From Nitrospirillum iridis (GTDB lineage Bacteria > Pseudomonadota > Alphaproteobacteria > Azospirillales > Azospirillaceae): a stretch of DNA of 64,000 nt. The position numbers were made by a program, and so were the translations under genes. Below are positions 24,397 through 33,662 of the stretch, piece by piece. Below the pieces are notes generated by a model. It was not told the DNA's origin, made no database searches, and saw only the letters and a list, made by a program, of their open reading frames with translations. The first letter of the stretch is position 1. Each line of letters starts with the position of its first letter. The DNA is taken from contig NZ_JACIIZ010000006.1 of assembly GCF_014205765.1 (NCBI RefSeq), positions 62,001 through 126,000 on the forward strand. The letters run 5' to 3'.

Positions 24397-25878
24397 ATGG
24401 GACAGCCGCACCACCGCCTGTCGATCCCGACAACCGCCCCCGTCGTCCTGGCGCTCAATCCCGCCGTGGACAGGACCGCGGCCTGGATGAAGACCGCCTA
24501 TTACGCCGCCATCGCCACCGAACTGGAGGATGAGGCCGGCCTGGGCGCCATCACCGCCGCCGCCATCGAGGACGCGCTGGTGGAGCACGGTTGGCCCGTG
24601 AATGCCGTCTGCGGGCCGGAGGGCATGCTGGCCAGCAATTTCAACGTCAGCGTCCGCCTGGCCCGGCAAGCCTTCCGCATCCTGGAAACGCGTGGCGCGT
24701 GCCGCATGCGGCGGGGCCCGGCCGGCGGCCTGGTCGTGCAACTGCCCCAGCGTGTTGATGCCGCCCGCGCGCTGGCCAGCCACATGCGCTGGACCGGCGC
24801 CACCCCGGCGGAGGTGTGGGCGGCCCGCCGGCTGATCGAGCCCATGGCCCTGGGCCTGGCCGCCACCAACCGCCGCCATCTGGACCTGCCCTTGGACACG
24901 GGCCGGCTGCCCCTGGGCAGCCTGGTGGGCAATCCCTGTTTCGCCCTGGCTTTGGACAGCCTGGAACAGTTTCCCGGCGGATTGGGCACGACCGTCACGC
25001 AGGTCCGCAAAGCCCTGCGCGACGCCGTGGAGCGGGGTGACGACAGGGATGCCGGGTGCTTGGCCATGGCCGACCTCGACGCGCGCGTGGCGGCCTATGC
25101 CCAGGCGCACGGCGCTGATTGGCCGCTGCACCACGCGGAGCAGGCCGTCAACGGCAATGACCCGCACCGCAACCTGGCCACCGCCGTCGCCCGGCGCATT
25201 GGCGCCGACCTGCGGCATGACCGTTGCCGCGACCATGATCGCCTCGGTTCGCTGGCCGACTTGGCGGAGCGCTATCACGCCAGCCTATCAGTGATGGTCG
25301 AGGCGGTGCGCATCCTGGAGGATCTGGGCGTGGTGGAAAGTCGGCGCGGCCGGGGCGGCGGCGTGGTGTTGTCGGTGCCGTCACCCGCCTGCGTCATGCG
25401 CCTGGTCCACGGTTTCCTGGCCGCGTCCCGCGTCGATCGCCTGCAATGCGACGATTTCACCGACGCGCTGAACGCTGCCGTCATCGAACAGGCGGCAACG
25501 CTGCCAGCCGGGGGCCATGCGCGCGGCCTGGATGCCACCGCGCACGGGATGCGCGGCGCGGAAGGCGGCACCGCGATGCTGCTGTATCTGGAGATGATGC
25601 GCACCGTCTACGACATGGTCGGCAACTCGGTGCTGCACACTCTCATCCGCTGTTTCGCGGGCCACAAGACCCGCGTCTACGCCCGTGACGTGGGCATCCT
25701 GGTGCGGCACGACCATTATCCCGAACTGATGCTGGCCGGACAGACCATCATTCAAGGCGTGCTGGCCCGCGATCCGGCGCTGGCCCGCCAGGGCCAGGAT
25801 ATCACCGCCGCCACCTGCCGCATGGTGCAGTCCCAACGACTGGCCATCGGCGACCGGCGCATTGTGGGCTCTATTTAG
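24397..25878 (+). CDS. GntR-like regulator with two winged-helix modules
   Basis: A 493-residue protein apparently built from two GntR-type halves. Around residues 65-110 and again near 285-330 there is a winged helix: FNVSVRLARQAFRILETRG followed by a GPAGG wing, then YHASLSVMVEAVRILEDLG followed by a GRGGG wing. Each is followed by a helical region like the FCD effector domain. Ordinary GntR regulators are 220-260 residues with one HTH, so this is a tandem duplication or fusion. The ATG at 24397 follows GGGGAG. It is divergent from the MHS transporter and upstream of the TonB receptor and esterase, and probably controls both. Confidence 0.75.
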   Translation: MGQPHHRLSIPTTAPVVLALNPAVDRTAAWMKTAYYAAIATELEDEAGLGAITAAAIEDALVEHGWPVNAVCGPEGMLASNFNVSVRLARQAFRILETRGACRMRRGPAGGLVVQLPQRVDAARALASHMRWTGATPAEVWAARRLIEPMALGLAATNRRHLDLPLDTGRLPLGSLVGNPCFALALDSLEQFPGGLGTTVTQVRKALRDAVERGDDRDAGCLAMADLDARVAAYAQAHGADWPLHHAEQAVNGNDPHRNLATAVARRIGADLRHDRCRDHDRLGSLADLAERYHASLSVMVEAVRILEDLGVVESRRGRGGGVVLSVPSPACVMRLVHGFLAASRVDRLQCDDFTDALNAAVIEQAATLPAGGHARGLDATAHGMRGAEGGTAMLLYLEMMRTVYDMVGNSVLHTLIRCFAGHKTRVYARDVGILVRHDHYPELMLAGQTIIQGVLARDPALARQGQDITAATCRMVQSQRLAIGDRRIVGSI

Positions 25879-25959
25879 CGGCCCGTCCCTTTTCTAGACT
25901 GATCAACAGGCGCCCCCGGCCCAGGGATGCGTCCAAAAAATAAACTGGGAGGCTCTCAA

Positions 25960-28131
25960 ATGGTGAAACATACTTTCCATGGCACATTGACCTTGTGGGG
26001 GTCGGCCATGGCCCTGTGCCTGTCGACCCCGGCCCTGGCCCAGTCCGTCAGCGATACGCTGGAGGACATCGTGGTGACGGCCGAACGCCGTACCGAGAAT
26101 TTGCAGAACGTGGCCATCGCCGCCACCGCCATCAGCGGCGACAAGCTGTCGGAGAAGGCGATCACCCGCCTGTCTGACCTGCAATTCGCGTCCCCCGCGC
26201 TGACCGTCACCGACGCCGGCCTGACCCAATCGGTCAACATCCGCGGCATCGGCCTGGCCAGCGGATCGCCCCAGGTGGCCAACGGTGTGGCCACATATGT
26301 CGACGGCCTGTTCCAGCCGCCCATCGTCACCACCAACAGCTTCTACGACATCGCGAATGTCGAGGTTCTGCGCGGCCCCCAGGGCACGCTGGTCGGGTCC
26401 AACTCCACCGGCGGCGCCATGTTCATCACCAGCAAGAACCCTGTGCTGGACCGGGTGGAAGGCTACGGCGAGGTGGGCTACGGAAACTACGCCACGGTGG
26501 CGACGCAGGGGGCGCTGAACATCCCGCTGACCGACACGTTGGCCGTACGCGTCGCCGCCAACCATCGGGAGCACGACAGCTACTATGACGATGTCGGCCC
26601 CAACAACAATCATCCCGGCGCGTTGAATGAAACCGACGGCCGCCTGGGCGTGCTGTGGCGTCCCGGCGCCTTCCAGGCCCTGCTGAAGGTGGAGGCCGCG
26701 AACAAGAACACCGGCGGCTACGCCTACCGCCCCATCCAGGGCACCCAGTACGCCAGCGACGCCGTGCCCGGCATCCGCAACCTCGACTACAACGCGCCCA
26801 CCCAGAATTCCGAGCGCGCCATCATCAACAGCCTGGAACTGCGCTACGAGTTCGACGACGGCATCACCGTGCGCTCACTGAGCGGCTTCCAGAACAAGCG
26901 CATCAACAACCTGTACGACAGCGACGCCACCGAAGCCGCGACGCAGACCCAGCAGCAGTACGTGCGCGAACGCGAGTGGACGGAGGAGGTCAACGTCCTG
27001 TCACCCACCGATGGCCCCTTCAACTGGATCGTCGGCGGCTATTACCAACGCAACAAGATCGACGTCGACATCCTGAACATGAATGCCGGCTTCCCCACCA
27101 ATATCGGCACCAAGAACAACAAGTTGACCACGGGCGTTTTCGCCCAGGGCGGCTACAAGATCACGCCCGACCTGGAGGTGCAGGTGGGCGCCCGGGAAAG
27201 CTGGTTCCATGTGACGGGCGATGGCGGCGTTTATATCGGGCGGGGCATCCCGGGCTTCCCCGCCAACGGTTTGCAGGTGGCCGACACCGCCGGCCGGCAC
27301 GACGACAGCATGCCCACGGGCAAGGTGGCCCTGAACTGGAAGCCTGACGCCGATACCCTGGTCTACGCCTTCGCGGCACGCGGCTACAAACCAGGCGGCT
27401 TCAATTCCTCAACCTCGGAATTCAGGCCGGAAACGGTCTGGGACTATGAAGTGGGCTGGAAATCCACCTTCCTGGACGGTCACCTGCGCACCCAGCTGGG
27501 TGCCTTCTACAACGATTACAAGGGCTTCCAGTTCGGCCGCATCGACCTGACCACCGGCCAGAACGGCGTCACCAACCTGGCCGACGCCACGATCAAGGGG
27601 GTGGAGGGCCAGGTGCAGGCCAAGTTCGGCGGCTTCGGCGCCGATGCCGGCTTCGCCTATGTCGACAGCCAGTTGGGATCGGTGACGGTGGTCAACACCC
27701 GTCTGCTGCCCTCCGGCACATTGGGGCCGCAATGCCCAACCGGCACCGCATCCAACCCGCCGGTGTGCTTTGACTATAGCGGCTATCTGCGCACCGGCGG
27801 CGGCGGCGCGAATCTGTTCTCTCCCAAATGGACCTACAACGCCGGCGTCGATTACACCGTGGAACTGCCGAACGGCATGACACTGACCCCGCGTCTGAAC
27901 GTCGCCTATGTCGGGTCCAGCTATACCGACATCCTCTATTCCCGCGTCACCGACTATCTGGCCGGCCACACCCTGCTGTCCGCCCTGATCACCCTTCGGT
28001 CAGGTGACTGGACAGTGGAGGCCTACGGCACCAACCTGACCGACCGCAAATACGTCACCGGCCAGTCCGGCAATAACGAGTTCTACGGGGCGCCCCGCGA
28101 ATACGGCGTCCGCCTGCATCGCGAGTTCTGA
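25960..28131 (+). CDS. TonB-dependent outer-membrane receptor
   Basis: A 723-residue 22-strand beta-barrel importer with an N-terminal plug. The signal peptide ends near ALAQ/SVSD. Then DIVVTAERRTENLQNV (TonB-box region and start of the plug), VNIRGIG, VYVDG-like YVDGLF, VEVLRGPQGTLVGSNSTGGA, and a C-terminal Phe after REYGVRLHREF. There is no STN signalling domain, so it does not drive an ECF sigma factor. GGGAGG precedes the ATG. It lies 40 bp upstream of the secreted tannase-type esterase and probably takes up that enzyme's substrate or product across the outer membrane. Confidence 0.92.
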   Translation: MVKHTFHGTLTLWGSAMALCLSTPALAQSVSDTLEDIVVTAERRTENLQNVAIAATAISGDKLSEKAITRLSDLQFASPALTVTDAGLTQSVNIRGIGLASGSPQVANGVATYVDGLFQPPIVTTNSFYDIANVEVLRGPQGTLVGSNSTGGAMFITSKNPVLDRVEGYGEVGYGNYATVATQGALNIPLTDTLAVRVAANHREHDSYYDDVGPNNNHPGALNETDGRLGVLWRPGAFQALLKVEAANKNTGGYAYRPIQGTQYASDAVPGIRNLDYNAPTQNSERAIINSLELRYEFDDGITVRSLSGFQNKRINNLYDSDATEAATQTQQQYVREREWTEEVNVLSPTDGPFNWIVGGYYQRNKIDVDILNMNAGFPTNIGTKNNKLTTGVFAQGGYKITPDLEVQVGARESWFHVTGDGGVYIGRGIPGFPANGLQVADTAGRHDDSMPTGKVALNWKPDADTLVYAFAARGYKPGGFNSSTSEFRPETVWDYEVGWKSTFLDGHLRTQLGAFYNDYKGFQFGRIDLTTGQNGVTNLADATIKGVEGQVQAKFGGFGADAGFAYVDSQLGSVTVVNTRLLPSGTLGPQCPTGTASNPPVCFDYSGYLRTGGGGANLFSPKWTYNAGVDYTVELPNGMTLTPRLNVAYVGSSYTDILYSRVTDYLAGHTLLSALITLRSGDWTVEAYGTNLTDRKYVTGQSGNNEFYGAPREYGVRLHREF

Positions 28132-28171
28132 GCGCCCATCAAAAAGGCCCTGAGACGGAGAGAGAAACACC

Positions 28172-29941
28172 ATGCCCCATCATTCCCGGACATCGGCCTT
28201 GCGCCTGTCGGTGGCGACCCTACTGGTGACCGCAGCACCACTGGCCCTGTCCACCGGCGCGCAGGCGGCGGAGGCGGACCTGAAAGGCCGTTGCTTGGCG
28301 CTGGAGAAGGTCATGTCCGGCCATTGGCCGGACGCCAGCACCCGTATCGTCTCCGCCACGCCCCAGCCCGCCGGCCCCGTCACCCTGCCGCCGATGATGC
28401 CCGGCGCCCCCGGCACGCCGGTCCAATTGCCCGAACATTGCGAGGTCTATGGCATCCTGCATGAACGCACCGGCGTGGACGGCCAGGCGTACGCCATCCG
28501 CTTCCATGTCCGCCTGCCCGCCGCCTGGAACCAGGGCTTCTTCTTTCAGGGTGGCGGCGGCACCAATGGCGAGGTCGGCAACGCCATCGGCCCCACCCTG
28601 TCGGACACGCCGCCGGCCCTGGCCCAAGGCTATGCCGTCGTCAGCCAGGATTCCGGGCACGACAACCAGCGCAACACCGACCCGACGCATGGCGGCACGG
28701 CGGCCTTCGGCTTCGACCCCCAGGCGCGGGCCGATTACGGCAACGCCTCGCTGAAGCCGGTGGCGGATGCCGCCAAGGCCCTGGTCGCCGCCTTCTATGG
28801 CAACGCCCCGCGCCGGTCGTACTTCGTGGGCTGTTCCAAGGGCGGCGAGGAGGGCATGGTCTTCGCCCAGCAGCATCCCGAGGAATTCGACGGCATCATC
28901 GCCGCCGCCCCCGGCTTCGCCCTGCCGCGCGCGGCGCTGGCCCAAGCCTGGGACGTCCAGGCCTTCGCCCCCCTGGCCAAGGGACCGGATGGCCAGCCCA
29001 GCTTCACCCAGTTCGCCAGCGCCTTCAGCGATGCCGATCTGGGGTTGGTGCGTGACGCGGTGCTGGAGGCGTGCGACGCCGACGACGGCGCCAAGGACGG
29101 CATCGTCGGCACCTTCGCGCAGTGTACCGCCGCGAAGGTCGCCCCCGCGCTGAAGGCCCGCACCTGCGCGCCCAATGCCCAAGGTGCCGCCAAGGCCGAC
29201 GGCTGCCTGACCCCCGCCCAGGTCACCGCCATCACCCAGTCCCTTGGCGGGCCGCGCACCAAGGCCGGCCAGGCGATCTACAGCGACTGGCCCTGGGACG
29301 GCGGCGTGGGCGCGCCCGGCTGGCGCGTGTGGAAGCTGGGCATCCCCGACAGGGTGCCCGCGCTCAACGTCATGCTGGGCGCCGCCTCGCTGTCCTCCGT
29401 CTTCACCGTCCCGCCCACGCCCCTGCCCGCCGACCCGCAGTCGGCGCTGCGGTGGCAGCTGGGCCTGGACATGGACCAGGTGGCGGGGCAACTGACGGCC
29501 ACCAGCGCCACCTTCCCCCGGTCGGCCTGGCAGGACGTCTCCGCCCATTCGGCCGACCTGTCGGCCTTCAAGGCGCGGGGGGCCAAGCTGATGGTGCCGC
29601 ATGGCGCCTCGGACCCCGTCTTCTCCATCAACGACACCATCGCCTGGTGGCGGGAGGTGGACGCGAAACAAGGCGGCAAGGCGGCGGACTTCGTCCGCGT
29701 CTTCCCCGTGCCGGGTATGAACCACTGTGCCGGCGGCCCCGCCACCAGCCATTATGACGCCTTCGGCGCCCTAGTGCGGTGGGTGGAGCAGGGACAGGCG
29801 CCCGATCGCCTCAACGCCAGCGCCGGGCCCGACACCCCCTGGCCCGGGCGCACCCGGCCCCTATGCCCCTACCCCAAGGTGGCGCGCTACAAGGGCTCGG
29901 GCGACCTGAACAGCGCCGACAGCTTCGCCTGCGACCTGTAA
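28172..29941 (+). CDS. tannase / feruloyl-esterase family hydrolase
   Basis: Cleaves ester bonds between phenolic acids and sugars, alcohols or plant polymers. The 589-residue protein has a signal peptide ending near AQA/AEAD. The nucleophile is in GCSKGG (Ser222, next to Cys221), the acid is Asp481 in GASDP, and the base is His518 in NHCAGG (next to Cys519). The paired Cys residues beside Ser and His are the hallmark CS-D-HC arrangement of fungal and bacterial tannases and feruloyl esterases. It probably acts in the periplasm or outside. It is downstream of the TonB receptor and faces the convergent EamA exporter. Exact phenolic ester unknown. Confidence 0.88.
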   Translation: MPHHSRTSALRLSVATLLVTAAPLALSTGAQAAEADLKGRCLALEKVMSGHWPDASTRIVSATPQPAGPVTLPPMMPGAPGTPVQLPEHCEVYGILHERTGVDGQAYAIRFHVRLPAAWNQGFFFQGGGGTNGEVGNAIGPTLSDTPPALAQGYAVVSQDSGHDNQRNTDPTHGGTAAFGFDPQARADYGNASLKPVADAAKALVAAFYGNAPRRSYFVGCSKGGEEGMVFAQQHPEEFDGIIAAAPGFALPRAALAQAWDVQAFAPLAKGPDGQPSFTQFASAFSDADLGLVRDAVLEACDADDGAKDGIVGTFAQCTAAKVAPALKARTCAPNAQGAAKADGCLTPAQVTAITQSLGGPRTKAGQAIYSDWPWDGGVGAPGWRVWKLGIPDRVPALNVMLGAASLSSVFTVPPTPLPADPQSALRWQLGLDMDQVAGQLTATSATFPRSAWQDVSAHSADLSAFKARGAKLMVPHGASDPVFSINDTIAWWREVDAKQGGKAADFVRVFPVPGMNHCAGGPATSHYDAFGALVRWVEQGQAPDRLNASAGPDTPWPGRTRPLCPYPKVARYKGSGDLNSADSFACDL

Positions 29942-29945
29942 CAAC

Positions 29946-30917
29946 TCATGCCGCTTCCGGGGTCACGGCCTCGGAAGCGGCTTGCGGTTGGCGGTGGTGC
30001 CGGCCGACGCACAGGGCCACGCTGGCGACCAGCGCCAGGATGGCCAAGCCTTCCATCAGGGTGGGCCAGCGTCCGTCCCAGAGGAAACCGTAAAGCAAGG
30101 CGAACAGGGTTTCGAACAGGATCATCTGCCCCGTCAGGGTGAGGGGCAGCAGTCGGCTGGCCCGGTTCCAGAAGGCGTTGCCCAGCACGCTGGCGCCGAT
30201 GGCCACCCCACCGCTGACGCCCCAGAACAGCGCCCAGTCGCCCGGCGCGTGCGGGACGCCACCCCAGAGGAAGGCGGGTGCGGCCAAGCCCAGGGCCAGG
30301 GTACCGGTGGCAACGCCCGTCAGCAGCGACCAGTCATGCGCCGAAACACTGGGCAAGCGCGTCAGCCAGCGGCTGTTCAGCACGGCATACAGGGTCCAGG
30401 ACACCAGGGCGCCAGCGGCGCAGGCGAGGCCCAGCAGCCGCTGCGCGGTCGTCAGTCCCCCCTCCACCGGCCGGCCCAGCAGGTCGATGCCGATCAGCGA
30501 GACGCCGATAGCGCCCAGCGCCAGCGGCAGCACCAGGGCGCGCAAGGGCACCGCCCCTTGCTCCCGGCTGCCCACCAGGGTGACGGCCATGGGCAGCAAG
30601 CCGATGATCAGCGAGGTGGCGGCGACCCCGGCCAGATGCACGGCGCTGGCGACGAAGACGTAGTAGACGATGTTGCCCAGCAGGCTGAGCCGCAACAGGG
30701 CCAAAGCTTCCGTCCGTCCCACCTTGGGCGCCAGCGCCCGCCAGCGCGGCAGGATCAGCACCACGGAGATCAGGCCGTACAGCAGGTAGCGCGACGCGGA
30801 CAATTGCATCGGCGAAAACGCGTGCAGCACGCGGGGGCCCAGGAACACCGTTCCCCAGAACGCCCCCGCCAGCACCCCATAGCCCATCCCGGCCAGAATG
30901 GCCCTGTCCATCTTCAT
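29946..30917 (-). CDS. EamA/DMT-superfamily transporter
   Basis: A 323-residue, ten-helix inner-membrane protein made of two EamA repeats. The first carries GAFWGTVFLGPRVLHAFSP and the second a matching SWTLYAVLN segment, with the usual Trp, Gly and Pro positions. Relatives export metabolites or toxic analogues. The ATG at 30917 has GGAG eight bases upstream; a GTG at 30926 is possible. The gene ends four bases from the tannase stop codon on the other strand. It might export an aromatic intermediate, but nothing in the sequence proves it. Confidence 0.87.
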   Translation of the reverse strand: MKMDRAILAGMGYGVLAGAFWGTVFLGPRVLHAFSPMQLSASRYLLYGLISVVLILPRWRALAPKVGRTEALALLRLSLLGNIVYYVFVASAVHLAGVAATSLIIGLLPMAVTLVGSREQGAVPLRALVLPLALGAIGVSLIGIDLLGRPVEGGLTTAQRLLGLACAAGALVSWTLYAVLNSRWLTRLPSVSAHDWSLLTGVATGTLALGLAAPAFLWGGVPHAPGDWALFWGVSGGVAIGASVLGNAFWNRASRLLPLTLTGQMILFETLFALLYGFLWDGRWPTLMEGLAILALVASVALCVGRHHRQPQAASEAVTPEAA

Positions 30918-31009
30918 CAGCGTCACTCCATCGTCGCGCCCAGGTTGGCGACAGGGCGACGACGCTTATAGACGAATGCTCGCGTTGTTTGGGCCAGGGC
31001 TACCGCCGT

Positions 31010-31285
31010 TCAGGGATAGTGTTGCCGCGTGTGCAGAACCGCCAACACCTCGATATGGGTGTCCCGCACCTCGTAAATCACGATATAGTTTGGATGGGCG
31101 ACAATCTTGCGCGTGCCCGGTACGCGGCCCGGACGGAAAATATACCGATGCGTAGCGGCGGGGAGGACCGAATCCTCAATCACCTGCCGCATTCCACGGG
31201 CAGCGAAAGGATTGCGCTCGGCGATGAATGCAATGATCCGCGCCAAATCATTCCGGGCCGATTCGCGCCAGGAGATGACCAGCAT
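31010..31285 (-). CDS. parE: ParE-type toxin, separated from its antitoxin
   Basis: A 91-residue RelE/ParE-superfamily toxin: ISWRESARNDLARIIAFIAE (helical hairpin), YIFRPGRVPGTRKIVAHPNYIVIYEV (beta core) and a C-terminal LAVLHTRQHYP. ParE toxins block DNA gyrase. The length and all core strands look intact. Its antitoxin should lie immediately upstream, but 3.4 kb of insertion-sequence DNA intervenes, and the antitoxin now sits at 34704-34901. The IS edge begins only 13 bases ahead of the ATG (a GTG one codon earlier is possible), so its original promoter and translational coupling are lost. Confidence 0.88.
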   Translation of the reverse strand: MLVISWRESARNDLARIIAFIAERNPFAARGMRQVIEDSVLPAATHRYIFRPGRVPGTRKIVAHPNYIVIYEVRDTHIEVLAVLHTRQHYP

Positions 31286-31298
31286 CACGGGGCCCTAC

Positions 31299-31315
31299 TT
31301 CTACTATGTCATAAA
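31299..31315. repeat. left terminal inverted repeat of the IS701-like element
   Basis: TTCTACTATGTCATAAA matches the reverse complement of 32780-32796 (and of 34687-34703) at 16 of 17 bases. The transposase stop codon lies within it. Confidence 0.75.
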
Positions 31316-32721
31316 ATGCGCCTTTGGTGGCAGCAAGGGCAGCGAGGCAGAGCCTTGGCGAGAGCCATCGCGATGGTTATGCGCATGGTGGCGATGGAGG
31401 TTGGCACGTGGCGCTCAGGCCGTGTGGGTGGCGCCTCTTGGCGTGTAGCCTTTGGAAATGTCAGGCGCTTTGATGCTCCCGGCTTTGGCAGGAGCTGAGG
31501 GGGGAATCGCGGCTCGTTCGCGGAGCAAGAAGCGTAAGCGGCGATGCAGAGGGTGGCGTGGTGGTGGAATCCACGCCACCCCCGGCCCTCATAATGGCCG
31601 AGGCCGAGTTCCTGCTTGAGTTCGAGGTAGTCGCGCTCGATGCGCCAGCGCAGCTTGGCGGTATCGACCAGTTCCGGTAGCGGCGTCGTTTCCGGCAAGG
31701 TTGACAGCCAATACTTGACGGGCTCGTCCTCTCCCTCCGGCCATTCGATGAGCAGCCATTCCGCCGGCCGCCCTTCGGAGCGCTCATTGTCGCGATGGGC
31801 GGGATGGGTCCGGACGGCGGCGAAGCGGGAGGTGAGCGGGGTGTTGGTGCCTTCGCGCCAGGTGACGGTCTGCCACGCTTCCGGTGCCAGGCCGGTGGCC
31901 AGGGCCTTGGCCGACACCGGTTCGTGTCCAGGGCCGCGGCGAAGCCGCGATGGGGGTCGTCCCTTGCCGCTCCAGGGCTTGGGCGGCAGCGGCGCCACAC
32001 CCGGCGGCCAGACGGTGACCGTCGATTGGACGCCAGCGACATAGGCCAAGCCCAGCGCGCTTATCCCATCGCGCAGATCGGTGTCGGTGCCATAGCCGGC
32101 GTCCATCAGCACCACACCGGGAGGCAGGCCAGCCGCCATCGCCGCCCGGACCTGGTCCAGGGCGATGGCCGGCTTGGTCTGGAAGGTGACGGCTTCGGGT
32201 ACGCCGGCCTTGATCCGCAAGGCCGGATCGTTGGCCCAAGCCTCCGGCAGGTAGAGTTGGAAGGCGACAGGAAGGCTGGCATGGTCGGAGGCCACCGACA
32301 GCGATACGGCGACCTGGCAATTGTCCTGCTTGCCCAGTTAGCCACAATACTGCCGGGCCACGCCGACGGAATGGCGGCCCTTCTTGGGCATGCCCGTATC
32401 ATCGATGATCCAGGCCCGGATCGGGCCACGGCTTTACAACGCCGGTAACACCAAGTCCCGCACCGCCCCCAGCACCGCCACATCATCCCAGGCTGCCTTG
32501 GCGACGAAGTGGTGCAGGGACTGGTGCGCGGCCCCGACACGCCCTGGCTCCACCAGCGCCGCCATCGACTCCACGCTCTTGCGCTCCCCCGGAAGCATCA
32601 GCCCGGTGCAGTAGCTTCGAAACGGGGCCATTCGATCCGCATGACCCAAGGTCGATGCGACGTGGTCAACATAAGCCGCAAACCGTGTGTCGCTGGTGCC
32701 ATCCGGCGCTGGAGATGCCAT
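31309..32721 (-). pseudogene. IS701-family DDE transposase, inactivated by two in-frame TAA codons
   Basis: One continuous minus-strand frame from ATG 32721 to 31309 encodes an IS701-like transposase. The N-terminus has ERKSVESMAAL and QSLHHFVAKAAW; the middle has the catalytic region [20 protein letters not shown], and later VVLMDAGYGTDTDLR; the C-terminal part has RWRIERDYLELKQELGLGHYEGR with the final Glu region. The frame is broken by TAA at 32434-32436 (after VLPAL) and at 32338-32340 (where relatives read Gln in YCGQLGKQ). Both breaks are single-codon nonsense changes with no frameshift, so the protein cannot be made intact without readthrough. Confidence 0.85.
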
Positions 32722-32774
32722 CCACCCCCCGAACAGAGCGTGAATCTCCTTTACAATCCAGCCTCATTTTATCG

Positions 32775-32799
32775 CTATGTTTATGACACAGTAGAATTA
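32775..32799. repeat. IS right end, first copy (25-bp direct repeat)
   Basis: A 25-bp sequence (CTATGTTTATGACACAGTAG, then AATTA) identical to 34682-34706. It contains the right terminal repeat of the IS701-like element, about 55 bp upstream of its transposase start. Confidence 0.8.
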
Positions 32800-32896
32800 G
32801 ACGAGTTCGCGAATTTCGCCAACGCCTGCCCCAGATAAAAGCCGATAGTCATAATTCCCCCCATATAGCGCAACGAAGAAAAATAACGCGTGAAAA

Positions 32897-33493
32897 TTAG
32901 CGTATGGTGAAGGAGATTAAACACCCACCGCCCGAAGTGAAGTCAGCAATAGCCTCATGATAATCGAGTTTTAATCGGTATTGATATGGCATAATCATTT
33001 TATCTAAACCTGTAACTCCATGATAAACAACTACCCACCCTTGGGAATTCATAGAACTCAACATCATATCCGGCCTTACACAAATTCCGCCAACTGGTTC
33101 AGGAAATGCGCTAAATCGTCCCTTCTTTTGCCCCCACTGAAACAAGAACGTCATTGAGCTGCCGTTTTTATCAACTTCCGACGGCATCAAAATAATATCA
33201 TAATACCAATCAACGGGAGCCAACGCCACCATTTGCACCGGGGCACCAGGAATCCAATCCATCTTAATGGCATGCATTTTTAAACCAAAAATATATTCAA
33301 CATGATCTCGATTTATATTCTCTCTGGGCGAGGCCGTTATTTTTGAAATATTCCCCCACAAATCTAACGCATTAAATGGAAATGGAGGCTCAAAATCATT
33401 AGGCGCAGCTATATTGATTAGCTCCGCGCTTGCGGGAATGTTTTGCAATTCAACGCTCATGTAAACGCTCATTGGGTCAAGCATTATAACCAT
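32897..33493 (-). CDS. AT-rich hypothetical protein within the IS island
   Basis: A 198-residue protein with clearly lower GC content and different codon use from its neighbours, pointing to recent acquisition. No signal peptide or membrane helix. Segments such as WIPGAPVQMVALAPVDWYYD and FLFQWGQKKGRF suggest a beta-rich soluble fold with many aromatics, but I recognise no family. Several Met codons crowd the start, so the true start could be up to eight residues further in. It sits between the IS701-like and IS5-type elements as a passenger gene. It might be an immunity- or toxin-like orphan, but nothing proves this. Confidence 0.55.
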   Translation of the reverse strand: MVIMLDPMSVYMSVELQNIPASAELINIAAPNDFEPPFPFNALDLWGNISKITASPRENINRDHVEYIFGLKMHAIKMDWIPGAPVQMVALAPVDWYYDIILMPSEVDKNGSSMTFLFQWGQKKGRFSAFPEPVGGICVRPDMMLSSMNSQGWVVVYHGVTGLDKMIMPYQYRLKLDYHEAIADFTSGGGCLISFTIR

Positions 33494-33662
33494 CCATTTG
33501 AGGTTGAATGGATTCCAGAGAGCTTCGCGTAACGGTACTGCCCGACTATCGGCGCGCGTATCAGGCGATCTCGGCGGGCGCCGTGCGTCGTAGGGTATGG
33601 ATTTGGGCTAGGTCACAGCCATTTTTCCCTGATTCCCTCGTGTGGAAGAGAGACTCCGCCCG

